Of a stretch of DNA of 64,000 bases, positions 1-8,416 are shown piece by piece. Within the stretch, counting starts at the first letter, position 1; the number at the start of each line of letters is the position of its first letter. The position numbers and the translations under genes were made by a program. The stretch comes from Zafaria ginkgonis. GTDB lineage: Bacteria > Actinomycetota > Actinomycetes > Actinomycetales > Micrococcaceae. The stretch covers positions 28,325 through 92,324 of the forward strand of contig NZ_BAABEO010000036.1 of the NCBI RefSeq assembly GCF_039540195.1, given 5' to 3'. The notes beneath the pieces are model-generated. The model saw only the letters and a program-made list of their open reading frames with translations. It was not told where the DNA came from and made no database searches.

Positions 1-2
1 CC

Positions 3-857
3 TCCCTGCTTTCGGTGACCCAGCCGTCAGTCAGTTATGCGCTGTCCCAGCTGCGGCGTCAACTCGATGACCCCTTGTTCGTCAGGGGGCCGGAGGGCAT
101 GGTCCCCACTGCCAAGGCCACCGAGTTGTTCGAGGTCTTCAGCCGGTCCGTCAATCAGATCGATCGAGCGGTGGAAGGCTGGGAATCGTTCGACCCCTCG
201 ACGTCCACCCGCACCTTCCGGTTGTGCCTGTCCGATCTGGGCGAGCTGGCATTTCTGCCTTCGGTCATGAGCCGCCTGGAAGCCGAGGCGCCAGGGGTTG
301 CCCTGGACGTGGTTCCCATGCAGATCGACCGCGTCGCCGAGTGGCTGGAACGGGGCGAAGTCGACGCGGCGATCGCCAGCGTGGCTCTGCCCGGACAAGC
401 CCGGCAGAAGGTGATTTTCCGGGAGCGGTACGTCTGCCTGCTGCCAACGCGGTTGGACCGCGGCGGCGAAGTCCTGACGATCGAGGAGTTTTGTGCCTTG
501 CGGCACGTCCTCATCGACCAGTCGAGCGGACATTCCCAGGCCGATGCCGCGCTGGCCGCACGGGGCGTGGAGCGGCGGGGGAGCCTCCGGGTCCATCACT
601 TCTCCGTGCTTCCCGGGGTGCTGGCCAACACCGATCTGGTGGCGATCGTCCCCTTGCGGGTCGCCGTCCTGTTCCGCCAGTTGTGGCCGGTGGCCATCAA
701 GGAGCTGCCGGTGGAGGTCGACGGCTTCGACGTCAGTCTCTACTGGCAGGACACCGTAACCCGCTCCACAGCGCACACGTGGTTCCGGGATCTCCTCGGC
801 CGTGCCCTCAGCAACGTCGACATGCTTAGCGGCGCAAACGGCATGCCGCAGGCCTGA
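3..857 (+). CDS. LysR-family transcriptional regulator, 5' end cut by window edge
   Basis: The frame is open from the first complete in-frame codon. The visible protein begins inside the recognition helix of a winged helix-turn-helix (VTQPSVSYALSQLRRQL), so about 25-30 residues lie outside the window. GTG at 15 is inside that helix and is not the start. The rest fits a LysR effector-binding domain, and the visible 284 residues plus the missing part agree with the usual 300 or so. It ends converging on the minus-strand AraC gene at 987. Its targets are probably to the left of the window, since LysR genes usually sit divergent from what they control. The effector cannot be inferred. Confidence 0.9.
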   Translation, partial: SLLSVTQPSVSYALSQLRRQLDDPLFVRGPEGMVPTAKATELFEVFSRSVNQIDRAVEGWESFDPSTSTRTFRLCLSDLGELAFLPSVMSRLEAEAPGVALDVVPMQIDRVAEWLERGEVDAAIASVALPGQARQKVIFRERYVCLLPTRLDRGGEVLTIEEFCALRHVLIDQSSGHSQADAALAARGVERRGSLRVHHFSVLPGVLANTDLVAIVPLRVAVLFRQLWPVAIKELPVEVDGFDVSLYWQDTVTRSTAHTWFRDLLGRALSNVDMLSGANGMPQA

Positions 858-986
858 GGCCGCAGCCTTCCGTCTGGGACGGCGTGTAGGCCGGGCAGGT
901 TGAGCCGGCGAGGACGCCGAAGCCGGCCACTCGGGCTGCGCCGATGGCGGCCGGCTGGTAAGGGGCCGGCGGCTGGGTGCCCGGCC

Positions 987-1898
987 TTACCGACCCCGCT
1001 TGCCGTCCACCCAGGCTTTGGGGGTGGTGTGGTGGACGCGCCGGAAGGCACGGATGAAGGTGGAAGGGTCTGAATAGCCGCATAGCCCTGCCGTCACCTG
1101 GACCGACCTCCCTTCCATCAGGTACCGCTCGGCCTGCTGCATGCGCAGGTTTGTGATGTAGGCGGCCGGCGCGTAACCCATGCCGGCGAACGCCTCGTAG
1201 ACGGATCGTTCGGAGACGAAACACGCGGCCGCCAGACTGGTGACATTCAGTTCGGGCGAGTGGATGTTTTCCTCGATGTGTGCCATCAAGCCGCGCATCA
1301 GTCGGGGAGTGCTCATGGACGGCCGTGCCTGGCGCCGGATGAGCGAGGCAATCATGTCGAGGACATGGTCGCCCAGGTCTTCCCTCGCCTCGATGCTGAG
1401 TTCCTCGCATTCCTCGTGAAGCGATGCGATGGTGGTTCGGAGCACCCGCAGTTCGGGGGAGCGTGGGCTGATGACTTCGCCGCAGGTGCGTGACACGGCG
1501 GAGTCGGCGACATCCAGGGCGGCTCTGGCCACTCGCACTGTGAACTGGCGTTGCCCGTCCTGCCGGTTGTCGATCTCGTAGGGGCGCCGCGTCTCGTAGA
1601 AAACGCCGGCGCCCGCGGGCACGCTCGAGGACCGGCCGTTCTGGGTAAGTTGTCCCTCCGACGCGAGTTGCAGTGTCATCAGCAGATCATCGGAGGGATG
1701 GCTCCGCACCAAGGAAGCCGTTCGACTGATTCGTATGCCACCGCTAGAGGTACTTGAGATGGACAAGCGGGGACTCAGCTCCCGGGTATCCATCTGGCCG
1801 GTGAAACCAGGACTGGCCTCTCGGCAATTCAGGGGCGCGAAGCTGAGGCTGCTGGCCGCCTCCCACTCCTCCACGGTGGCCACCTTCAAGGGGCTCAT
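987..1898 (-). CDS. AraC-family transcriptional regulator (divergent from nitrilase operon)
   Basis: About 303 residues. The N-terminal part (about 1-190) is the AraC-binding-like sensor domain of FeaR/AlkS-type regulators, with the typical segment GAGVFYETRRPYEIDN near residue 125. The last 100 residues form the double helix-turn-helix AraC domain (LNVTSLAAACFVSERSVYEAF, then GYSDPSTFIRAFRRVHHTTP). I chose ATG at 1898 (MSPLKVATVEEWE) because homologous regulators start close to such a WE motif; an upstream in-frame ATG at 2030 would add 44 low-complexity residues. It is divergent from the nitrilase gene across about 200 bp, the usual arrangement for a local activator, so it probably controls the nitrilase-MFS-SDR-EthD operon. 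Confidence 0.88.
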   Translation of the reverse strand: MSPLKVATVEEWEAASSLSFAPLNCREASPGFTGQMDTRELSPRLSISSTSSGGIRISRTASLVRSHPSDDLLMTLQLASEGQLTQNGRSSSVPAGAGVFYETRRPYEIDNRQDGQRQFTVRVARAALDVADSAVSRTCGEVISPRSPELRVLRTTIASLHEECEELSIEAREDLGDHVLDMIASLIRRQARPSMSTPRLMRGLMAHIEENIHSPELNVTSLAAACFVSERSVYEAFAGMGYAPAAYITNLRMQQAERYLMEGRSVQVTAGLCGYSDPSTFIRAFRRVHHTTPKAWVDGKRGR

Positions 1899-2102
1899 GG
1901 ATACAAGTATGGGACCGGCAGATTGCCGTGGACAACGCCGCAGGTGACAAACATGTTTCATTCTTCCCGCAGAGATCGTCGATCGGGGCGCAGGAATAGT
2001 CGACTGGGGCCTCCGAGCCGAGGATAGCATTTCGCACTATCAAAGAGTGACGGAGCGCACTCCCAGCGCCTCCACGAATGCCAAAAGCAGGTAAAAACAT
2101 CC

Positions 2103-3143
2103 ATGGAAACCATCAAAATCGCAGCGGTTCAGGCCGAACCGGTCTGGCTGGATGCCGATGCAACGGTTCAAAAGACGCTAAACCTCATCCGTGAGGCATC
2201 CTCCCAGGGTGCCGATCTGGTTGCCTTCCCTGAGACTTGGATCCCTGGGTTTCCTGTCTTCTTGTTCTCGCACCCGGTGTACGAACAATCTTCATTTGTT
2301 GCCCGGTATCACGCTGCCTCCATCGCCGTCGACGGCCCGGAGATTCGCCTCGTCGCAGCCGCAGCGCGTGAATGCTCCTTGGTGGTGGTGTTGGGCTTTA
2401 GCGAAAAGGTCGCTGGCACCCTCTACATGTCCCAAGTGGTGATAGACGCCGATGGGGAGATCGCCTTGCACCGGCGGAAGCTCAAGCCAACCCATGTCGA
2501 ACGTTCTCTCTTCGGGGAGAGTGACGGGTCGGGCCTGCGCGTTGTTGATACGGCCGTGGGACGGGTAGGAGCGCTCAACTGCTTCGAGCACATCCAGCCG
2601 CTAACGAAGTACGCGCTGTTCGGGCAGGACGAGCGCATCCACGTGGCAGGTTGGCCCTGCCTCGGCATTATGGGCAATGCCCCTGCCATGAGTCCTGAAA
2701 CCCTCAAGGGCGCTTCCAGGACATATGCCCTTGAGGGCGGCGTTTTCGTCGTGACGTCGTCCCAAATCATGTCTGACCAGGGAGCCCTCGCATTTCCCGC
2801 CTCCGACGGTTCGCCTTGCCCCATCTACACGGGGGGAGGCGGCATCGCCGCCGTTTTCGGGCCGGACTCCGCGGAGTTGACCTCTCCACTTCCGGGGGAC
2901 GAAGAAGGGATTGTCTACGCCGAGATCCGGCTTGCGGACACCGATCTCGCGCGCAACATGGTCGATCCGACGGGCCACTATGCCCGGGCAGACGTCCTTC
3001 GGCTTGTCTTCAACGACCGTCCCCGCCTTCCCATCATCAGCGAAGGACCGGCCGATCGGTCTGCCGTTGAGCCCGAGACGGACACCCACTCCCCGCAGAC
3101 CTCCAACTATTCGTCGGCATACCTTCAAGAAAGCGTCCAATGA
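2103..3143 (+). CDS. Nitrilase (carbon-nitrogen hydrolase superfamily), first copy
   Basis: A 346-residue branch-1 nitrilase, predicted to hydrolyse an organic nitrile to acid plus ammonia in the cytoplasm. The Glu-Lys-Cys triad is visible: E44 in AFPETWIPG, K126 in RRKLKPTHVER and C160 in GALNCFEH. The usual CWEH is CFEH here, one residue from the nucleophile, which may alter substrate range. The length is normal. The C-terminal 35 residues are hydrophilic and not conserved with the second nitrilase at 21224. It is the first gene of an operon and its stop overlaps the MFS start (ATGA). Nitrilase rather than amidase is favoured by the long RRKLKPTHVER motif. Confidence 0.92.
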   Translation: METIKIAAVQAEPVWLDADATVQKTLNLIREASSQGADLVAFPETWIPGFPVFLFSHPVYEQSSFVARYHAASIAVDGPEIRLVAAAARECSLVVVLGFSEKVAGTLYMSQVVIDADGEIALHRRKLKPTHVERSLFGESDGSGLRVVDTAVGRVGALNCFEHIQPLTKYALFGQDERIHVAGWPCLGIMGNAPAMSPETLKGASRTYALEGGVFVVTSSQIMSDQGALAFPASDGSPCPIYTGGGGIAAVFGPDSAELTSPLPGDEEGIVYAEIRLADTDLARNMVDPTGHYARADVLRLVFNDRPRLPIISEGPADRSAVEPETDTHSPQTSNYSSAYLQESVQ

Positions 3144-4447
3144 GCACCGTTAAGCAACTCACGCCCCTCCATGGGCGGCATCACGAATGGACTCTGCTTC
3201 TGCTGTTGGCGCTGGCCTACGGCACAACCAGTTTTGACCGCTGGCTGCTCCCGACCCTGTTCCCGGTGATGAGTGCGGACCTGGGGCTGGACGTTGGCGA
3301 CCTGGGCAACATTTCCGCTGCCTTTGGGATCGTCTTTGGAGTGTTTGCACTCATCGCAGGGACGGCCTCCGACAGGTGGGGTCGGCGTCGAATCATGATT
3401 CCCGCCCTCCTGATCTTCAGCGCCTGCAGCGCACTTACCGGCGTCTTCACCGGTTTGATCGTCATCATGGCTGTCCGTGTGATCCTGGGAATGGCCGAGG
3501 GCGCCTTCGTGCCCGCCCTCTATTCCGCCACTGTGGAGGCCTCACACCCCCGGCGGCGCGGTCTCAATATGGGGCTGTTGATTAGTGCCTTTCCGCTGTT
3601 TGGCTTGGGTATTGGACCCATCATTGCAACGCAACTGCTCACGGTCGTGCCTAGCTGGCACTGGGTCTTTTTCCTCTCTGCCGTCCCCGGCCTGCTGTTT
3701 GCGCTCCTGCTTGCCAAGCGCCAAAAGGACGTCCCGAACTACCCTATGCAGGCCACGGACGCGGGGCCAAAGGCCACCGCTCGAGAAGCCTTTCAGTTCA
3801 GCTCCCTGCTCCGTGTCCTCCGTCGGAGAAACATGGCGATCGCCGTCGCGTCGACCATCCTGGCCTTGGCAGCCATGTTTGTCCTGGGAGGGTTGATCCC
3901 TTCCTACCTGACGAGCGTGGTGGGCGTCTCGGTGACCGACATGGGACTCATTGCCTCTGCCATCGGCTTCGGCGGTTTCGCCGGGCAGGTCGCCTTGGCC
4001 GGGCTGTCCGACCTCTGGGGACGCCGGCTCATGCTGGTCGTGGAGGGCATCGGCGCTGCCGTATGCCTTTTGTTCATCACACAGGTGGGTAATTCCCCGG
4101 CAGCATTGTTCGCAATCCTCTTTGGCGCAGCGTTTTTCTGCTTCGCCATACTGAGCCTGGTCGGCGGCCCCATCGTCGCGGAGGCAGCCCCCCGTGGCTT
4201 CCTCGGGACCTCGAACGGCCTGGTGGTCGGCGCAGGCGAAATCATCGGCAGCGGTATCGCAGCTGCGCTCATTGGCAACTTCGTGGCATCGGCAGGCCTT
4301 GCAACCGCCCCGCTCATCGCCGCCCTCTGCGTGGGCGCCATCGCCCTCCTCGGGCTGTTGCTCATCGAGACCGCTCCCCGGATCACCGAACGACGAAGGG
4401 GCAGCGCCCGCTCCACCGTTCCCAGCATGTCAGGAGAGACACTGTGA
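3140..4447 (+). CDS. MFS transporter, aromatic acid/H+ symporter-like
   Basis: A 435-residue membrane protein with about 12 predicted hydrophobic helices. The MFS motif A is present between helices 2 and 3 (GTASDRWGRRRIM, about residue 74) and a second copy between helices 8 and 9 (LSDLWGRRLML). Length and motif placement fit the MFS families that import organic acids. It overlaps the nitrilase stop by 4 bp and the SDR start by 4 bp, so the three are translationally coupled. I infer that it brings in the nitrile, or the acid made from it, but export cannot be excluded. Confidence 0.88.
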   Translation: MSTVKQLTPLHGRHHEWTLLLLLALAYGTTSFDRWLLPTLFPVMSADLGLDVGDLGNISAAFGIVFGVFALIAGTASDRWGRRRIMIPALLIFSACSALTGVFTGLIVIMAVRVILGMAEGAFVPALYSATVEASHPRRRGLNMGLLISAFPLFGLGIGPIIATQLLTVVPSWHWVFFLSAVPGLLFALLLAKRQKDVPNYPMQATDAGPKATAREAFQFSSLLRVLRRRNMAIAVASTILALAAMFVLGGLIPSYLTSVVGVSVTDMGLIASAIGFGGFAGQVALAGLSDLWGRRLMLVVEGIGAAVCLLFITQVGNSPAALFAILFGAAFFCFAILSLVGGPIVAEAAPRGFLGTSNGLVVGAGEIIGSGIAAALIGNFVASAGLATAPLIAALCVGAIALLGLLLIETAPRITERRRGSARSTVPSMSGETL

Positions 4448-5253
4448 GGATTCCCCTCGTGAACCCAGTCGGTCAGGAAGCCCACCAGCAGTTGCTGGAC
4501 CGAAACGTCCTTATCACCGGAGCGGCTAGTGGGTTGGGCCTGGCCATGGTTCAACAAGCGTTCGCGGCCGGCGCGCGGGTCACCGCACTGGACATCAATG
4601 CACGGGCTCTCGATGAGGCCTTGGCCCCTTTCGCAGGAGACCGCCTCATCCGCAGGGTCGTTGACGTCACCGATGAAGCGGACGTCAGTGTCGCAGTCCA
4701 GGAGTCGATGGAGGCGTTCGGTTCCCTCGACGCCTGCCTCAACAATGCCGGCATTGGTGCTCCTCTGGTGGGCATCACCGAGCTTGCCGTCCACGACTTC
4801 GCACGCATCATGCAGGTCAATGCCCAAGGATCGTTCATCATCCTCAAGCACGTCATGAGCCATATGCGGCAGGCGGGCCATGGAGCCGTCGTCAACACCG
4901 GCTCAATCCTAGGCAGTCGGGGAGTGCCCAACTACGCCGCCTACTGCGCATCAAAGGCCGCCATCCATGCCCTGACAAAGGTGGCGGCGCTTGAAGGAGC
5001 CCACTATGGAGTGCGGGTGAATGCCATTGCCCCTGGCCTGATCGACACTCCAATGAATGATGCCTTCCACGCTGCCGTCTCTCCGTCGGACCCGGCACGG
5101 GCCCAGGCTGCCCTTGAGGGAAAGATTCCGCTCTCCCGCTATGCCGGACCGACTGAAGTAGCCAACGCAGCGCTGTTCCTCCTCAGTGATGCCGCCGCCT
5201 ACATCACGGGAGAAATCCTGGATGTCGATGGCGGTCTCAGCACCAGCTTCTAG
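4444..5253 (+). CDS. SDR-family oxidoreductase (classical)
   Basis: A 269-residue NAD(P)-dependent short-chain dehydrogenase. The cofactor motif TGAASGLG is at 25-32, NNAG is near 100, and the catalytic Ser154 and Y167-x3-K171 are in place. The C-terminal part ends in DVDGGLSTSF, typical of classical SDRs. The start is GTG at 4444, overlapping the MFS stop; GTG at 4459 is an alternative. In this operon it would oxidise or reduce a hydroxyl/keto group on the side chain or ring of the nitrilase product, but the substrate is unknown. Confidence 0.9.
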   Translation: MRIPLVNPVGQEAHQQLLDRNVLITGAASGLGLAMVQQAFAAGARVTALDINARALDEALAPFAGDRLIRRVVDVTDEADVSVAVQESMEAFGSLDACLNNAGIGAPLVGITELAVHDFARIMQVNAQGSFIILKHVMSHMRQAGHGAVVNTGSILGSRGVPNYAAYCASKAAIHALTKVAALEGAHYGVRVNAIAPGLIDTPMNDAFHAAVSPSDPARAQAALEGKIPLSRYAGPTEVANAALFLLSDAAAYITGEILDVDGGLSTSF

Positions 5254-5285
5254 CCCCTACCCCCCTCTATTTAGGAGACCGACTC

Positions 5286-6206
5286 ATGACTGACCGCGCG
5301 ACGATGGAGAACGAGGCAACCGTCGCCTCCCTGATCACTCTCAAGCGACCGAAGGGGCTGACAAGGGAGCAGTTCGACTCCTACTGGGCCAACGTCCACG
5401 CCCCGATCATGGCTCGTATGCCGGGAATTTGGGCCTACACCCTGCACCATGTGGAAGCGGTGCAGCTGCCCTACTGGCGGCTCCCCCTCAGCATCCAGCG
5501 CTTGGCGCCCGAGGACTACGCTCTTGAAGGCGTCGCGGAACTGCTATATCTCGATCAGGACGAGGCCATGGAAGCCTACCGGCTCAGTGACGGACCTGGC
5601 GGATACACCCACACCGACGCTCAGAACGCCTTCTGGGTGGGCCTGTTCTATCAGTCCAACAAGGGCTCCCGCACGCTCAAGGACAACACGGACGGTCGGG
5701 AACCGGCGGAGACTGTGCTGCTGGCTTTCCAATACAAGGATTCCGTCGAGCGTTCGCAGGGCCATGAATGGGTTCGGCGTTTTGCCGACCGTGCCGCCGC
5801 TGCGGAAGAGTCGGTGCGGGTCCGCCGGCACACCTTCGAACCGTACGACAACGACGCGTTGGACCCGGGCCTGCCGGTCGGCATGCGGCACACGGTTTTC
5901 CCGGATGAGGCGCTGGATGCCGTGGTGGAAATCGCAGCATCAGACCGATCCGCCCTCTCCAGGGTCCTGGACCTGCTGCCAGTGAACGAGGAGGACCTTC
6001 AGGTGTTGGCCTCCGCCCACGCCTACCGGCGCCGTGAGCGCAATGACATGGTGCAGGGAGGACAGATCACCCGGGCGGGCGTCCGAACCCCAGCCGTTGC
6101 CCGGCTGATCGACACGCTGGGCGCGGTCAGCCAGGACCACCCGGGCTTGCATGACCTGATGCTCACTGGCATCCCCGCCGACACCACGGCGGCATCCAAG
6201 CGCTGA
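5286..6206 (+). CDS. Tandem EthD-domain (dimeric alpha/beta barrel) protein
   Basis: 306 residues, starting after a clear AGGAGA site at 5272. Residues about 15-130 match the EthD pattern (LKRPKGLTREQFDSYW, then HAPIMARMPG), and about 140-240 look like a second, weaker ferredoxin-like repeat. EthD proteins are small barrels found in catabolic operons; the founding member is required for ether degradation, but most have no proven reaction. It is the last gene of the nitrilase operon and is followed by a strong terminator hairpin. Another tandem copy is at 30802. A cyclase, isomerase or bond-cleaving role is possible; I do not assign one. Confidence 0.75.
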   Translation: MTDRATMENEATVASLITLKRPKGLTREQFDSYWANVHAPIMARMPGIWAYTLHHVEAVQLPYWRLPLSIQRLAPEDYALEGVAELLYLDQDEAMEAYRLSDGPGGYTHTDAQNAFWVGLFYQSNKGSRTLKDNTDGREPAETVLLAFQYKDSVERSQGHEWVRRFADRAAAAEESVRVRRHTFEPYDNDALDPGLPVGMRHTVFPDEALDAVVEIAASDRSALSRVLDLLPVNEEDLQVLASAHAYRRRERNDMVQGGQITRAGVRTPAVARLIDTLGAVSQDHPGLHDLMLTGIPADTTAASKR

Positions 6207-6282
6207 TCCATCCATTCACGCCGTTCCAGCTTGTCGGCGTAAGTGATTCAGCGAAGCCTTGGCGATCCCGCAGGATCGCCGT

Positions 6283-6319
6283 GCGGCCCGCGCACCCTAC
6301 GGGGTGGGCGGGCCGCTTT
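6283..6319 (+). terminator. Strong rho-independent-like terminator hairpin
   Basis: A perfect 9-bp outer stem GCGGCCCGC / GCGGGCCGC (6283-6291 with 6308-6316) encloses a 5-bp inner stem CACCC / GGGTG and is followed by TTT. It lies about 75 bp after the tandem EthD gene and closes that operon. Confidence 0.8.
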
Positions 6320-6364
6320 GCGTGGGACTACTGGGGATCGAAGCGCCGGGAACTCCATGAGCAA

Positions 6365-6393
6365 TTGACATACGAGCGTTCGTTCGTTTGAAT
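6365..6393 (+). promoter_or_regulatory. Promoter with shared operator (site A)
   Basis: TTGACA (6365-6370), a 17-bp spacer and TTGAAT (6388-6393) form a sigma-70-like promoter. The spacer contains TACGAGCGTTCGTT (6371-6384), which matches 12 of 14 positions of the motif found before four other operons, read on the opposite strand. A repressor bound there would block RNA polymerase. It drives the Liv-type binding protein gene. Confidence 0.65.
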
Positions 6394-6478
6394 CAAGTCC
6401 ATCAAATGTGATGCGGATCATGTGCAAGCGATTCTCGCCCTCGATCCCACGTCCGAAGGAAGGAAGTTCGCCTTGGCT

Positions 6479-7690
6479 ATGAAATCTACGAGGTCGGTAT
6501 TGCGACTGGCTGCAGCGGTTGTCGCGGCGGGCGCCCTGGCGTTGTCCGCGTCCGCCTGCGGTTCGTCCAGCGGAGCCGCGGAGGCCGGAACCTATAAGGT
6601 CGGCGTGCTGGTGGGCCTGACCGGTGCCTACGCCGCCCTGGGGGAGCCGGAGAAGAAGGCCATTGAGCTCTACTTCGACAAGGTCAACGCCGACGGGGGC
6701 ATCGACGGCAAGAAGGTCGAACTCGTCGTACTTGACAGCGCTACCGATGAGGCCACCTCAGTCAACCAGCTGCGCAAGCTGGCCACCCAGGAGCAGGTCG
6801 TCGCGGTCCTTGGTCCCAGTTCCACGGGCGAGTCGGTCGCCATCAGGTCCTTTGCCAACTCGCTGAAGGTTCCCGTGATCGCGCTGGCTTCCGGGGACAA
6901 CATCATCCAGCCTGCCGATGAGGCAAAGTACATGTTCAAGCAGTACACAGGGACGACGCTGTCCTTGGAAGGGCAGTTCGCCTACGCGAAGGAACAGGGG
7001 TGGAGCAAGATCGCTCTGCTGGCAACCAATGACGGCTATGGGCAGGCTGCCACCAGCATCGCCCCGGAAGTGGCTAAGAAGTTTGGCATCGAACTGGTGG
7101 CCAGCGAGGTGTTCAATGCCACCGCCACGGACGTGACCGCGCAGCTGTCCAAGATCAAGCCGGCGAACGCCGATTCGTTGCTGGTCTGGGCGTCAAACCC
7201 TGCCAACGCCATTGTTGCGAAGAGCGCTGCGGCCATGAACTTCGCCCCTACGCTGTTCAATTCCCCGGGCGCCGGCTCTCCCGTGTATGTCGAAAGTGGC
7301 GGCGCCGCCACCAACGAGACCCTGCTCCAGGGGTCGAAGGTGCTTGCCGCTGACACGCTGGACGCGACAGATCCCCAGTATGAGGTGACGAAGAACCTGG
7401 TCGACCAGTATCAGGAGGCGTACTCGGAGATGCCGGGCCAGTATGCGGCCAATGGCTGGGATGGGGCGATTCTGCTGGAGAACGCCCTTGAGACCGCCGC
7501 GCCGGATCCCTCCAACGTGCAGGCCGCTAGGGAGGGAATCCGCGATGCCCTAGAGGGCTCCACGGACAAGATCGTGGGCGTCAATGCGATCTACTCGTTC
7601 TCGCCGGAAGTGCATGGTCCGTCCGACTTGGTCGGCCTGACCGTCCTGCGGGTCAAGGAAGGCGAGTTCCATGTCGAAAAGTCCTACTGA
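6479..7690 (+). CDS. ABC transporter substrate-binding lipoprotein, Liv-type (amino acid / aromatic acid class)
   Basis: 403 residues. A basic N-terminus, a hydrophobic stretch and a lipobox-like ASAC followed by GSSSG indicate a membrane-anchored lipoprotein. The mature part begins YKVGVLVGLTGAYAALGE, typical of the type 1 periplasmic-binding fold (Leu/Ile/Val-binding class), where such proteins bind amino acids, amides or aromatic acids. The start is ATG 6479; TTG at 6473 has better spacing from the GGAAGGAAG site (6457-6466) and is a real alternative. It is preceded by operator site A. The matching permeases begin at 8417 under their own copy of the operator, so the importer is split over two transcripts. 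Confidence 0.9.
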   Translation: MKSTRSVLRLAAAVVAAGALALSASACGSSSGAAEAGTYKVGVLVGLTGAYAALGEPEKKAIELYFDKVNADGGIDGKKVELVVLDSATDEATSVNQLRKLATQEQVVAVLGPSSTGESVAIRSFANSLKVPVIALASGDNIIQPADEAKYMFKQYTGTTLSLEGQFAYAKEQGWSKIALLATNDGYGQAATSIAPEVAKKFGIELVASEVFNATATDVTAQLSKIKPANADSLLVWASNPANAIVAKSAAAMNFAPTLFNSPGAGSPVYVESGGAATNETLLQGSKVLAADTLDATDPQYEVTKNLVDQYQEAYSEMPGQYAANGWDGAILLENALETAAPDPSNVQAAREGIRDALEGSTDKIVGVNAIYSFSPEVHGPSDLVGLTVLRVKEGEFHVEKSY

Positions 7691-8234
7691 GCATCCCCTG
7701 CGAGAACCGGGTTTGGATCCCCTCGGAAGGGGTCTCACCTCCGCCGACTTTGACGCGGTCAGGAACCTGAAGAGCGATTACTTCCGGCATCTGGATGCAA
7801 AGCGCTGGGCGCGGCTCAGGTCACTTTTCGCGGACGACTCGACCTTCGACGGATTTCCCTTTGCGGCGAACGACGCCGATGGATTTGTTGCGGGCGTATC
7901 GGCGTTCCTGTGCGACGTCGAATCGGTGCATCAGGGTTTCATGCCGCGGCTGGTCGCGACGGGGGACCACTCGATCAGGGGCGTCTGGTCGATGCACGAC
8001 TACCTGGTCTGGCCGCGCGACAGCCGGGAGTATCGGGGCGCCAAAATCCCAGGCCTTCACGGAATCCGCGGTTACGGACTCTACGAGGAGGAATACCGCC
8101 GTGTCGGCGAGGCTTGGCGCATCTCTCGGATGCGACTCGTGCGGACGAGGGTCGAACTTCTGGTGAGCGAGCCTATGTTCCTTCCTGTTCGGCAGTTTGG
8201 CCTCCCCGATCCGGACTGGCTCCAGGAGGGTTGA
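7671..8234 (+). CDS. SnoaL-like / NTF2-fold protein
   Basis: 187 residues with the SnoaL_4 pattern: an N-terminal helix pair (DFDAVRNLKSDYFRHLDAKRW), then FADDSTFDGF, and later GVWSMHDYLVW and EEYRRVGEAWRISRMRL. These cone-shaped proteins act as small cyclases, dehydratases or ring-hydroxylating beta-subunit relatives, often in steroid or aromatic catabolism. It overlaps the binding-protein gene by 20 bp in another frame, so it is co-transcribed and probably coupled to it. That placement between a binding protein and its permeases is unusual. The reaction is unknown. Confidence 0.75.
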   Translation: MSKSPTEHPLREPGLDPLGRGLTSADFDAVRNLKSDYFRHLDAKRWARLRSLFADDSTFDGFPFAANDADGFVAGVSAFLCDVESVHQGFMPRLVATGDHSIRGVWSMHDYLVWPRDSREYRGAKIPGLHGIRGYGLYEEEYRRVGEAWRISRMRLVRTRVELLVSEPMFLPVRQFGLPDPDWLQEG

Positions 8235-8236
8235 GC

Positions 8237-8263
8237 CCGCTGCCGCCCGGGTCGCGGCAGCGG
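8237..8263 (+). terminator. Hairpin after SnoaL-like gene
   Basis: CCGCTGCCGC (8237-8246) and GCGGCAGCGG (8254-8263) form a perfect 10-bp stem with a 7-nt loop directly after the stop codon. There is no T-run, so it may be a weak terminator or an mRNA-stabilising element. Confidence 0.55.
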
Positions 8264-8334
8264 AAGGGGCGCGGCGGGTCCTCCCGCTGCCGGGCGGAAA
8301 CGGTTGACGTGATCCAGGTCATAACCTAGGGTCA

Positions 8335-8362
8335 TTGTCGAACGAGCGCTTGTTCGTATAAG
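8335..8362 (+). promoter_or_regulatory. Shared operator (site B) in promoter of Liv permease operon
   Basis: AACGAGCGCTTGTT (8341-8354) differs at one base from the consensus AACGAACGCTTGTT and is part of the near-palindrome GAACGAGCGCTTGTTC. It fills the gap between a weak -35 (TTGTCG, 8335-8340) and TATAAG (8357-8362). A second possible promoter, TTGACG (8304-8309) with TAGGGT (8327-8332), lies just upstream, in which case the operator would cover the transcription start. Confidence 0.65.
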
Positions 8363-8416
8363 TCTCGTCTCTCTCGCGGCCCAAGTAAGTCATCAGTTTT
8401 CAATGAAGGGATTGTC

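Noticed and set aside
1899..2030. Longer start for the AraC gene at 987
   Set aside because: The extra 44 residues do not resemble regulators of this type, and it would use up most of the divergent promoter region.
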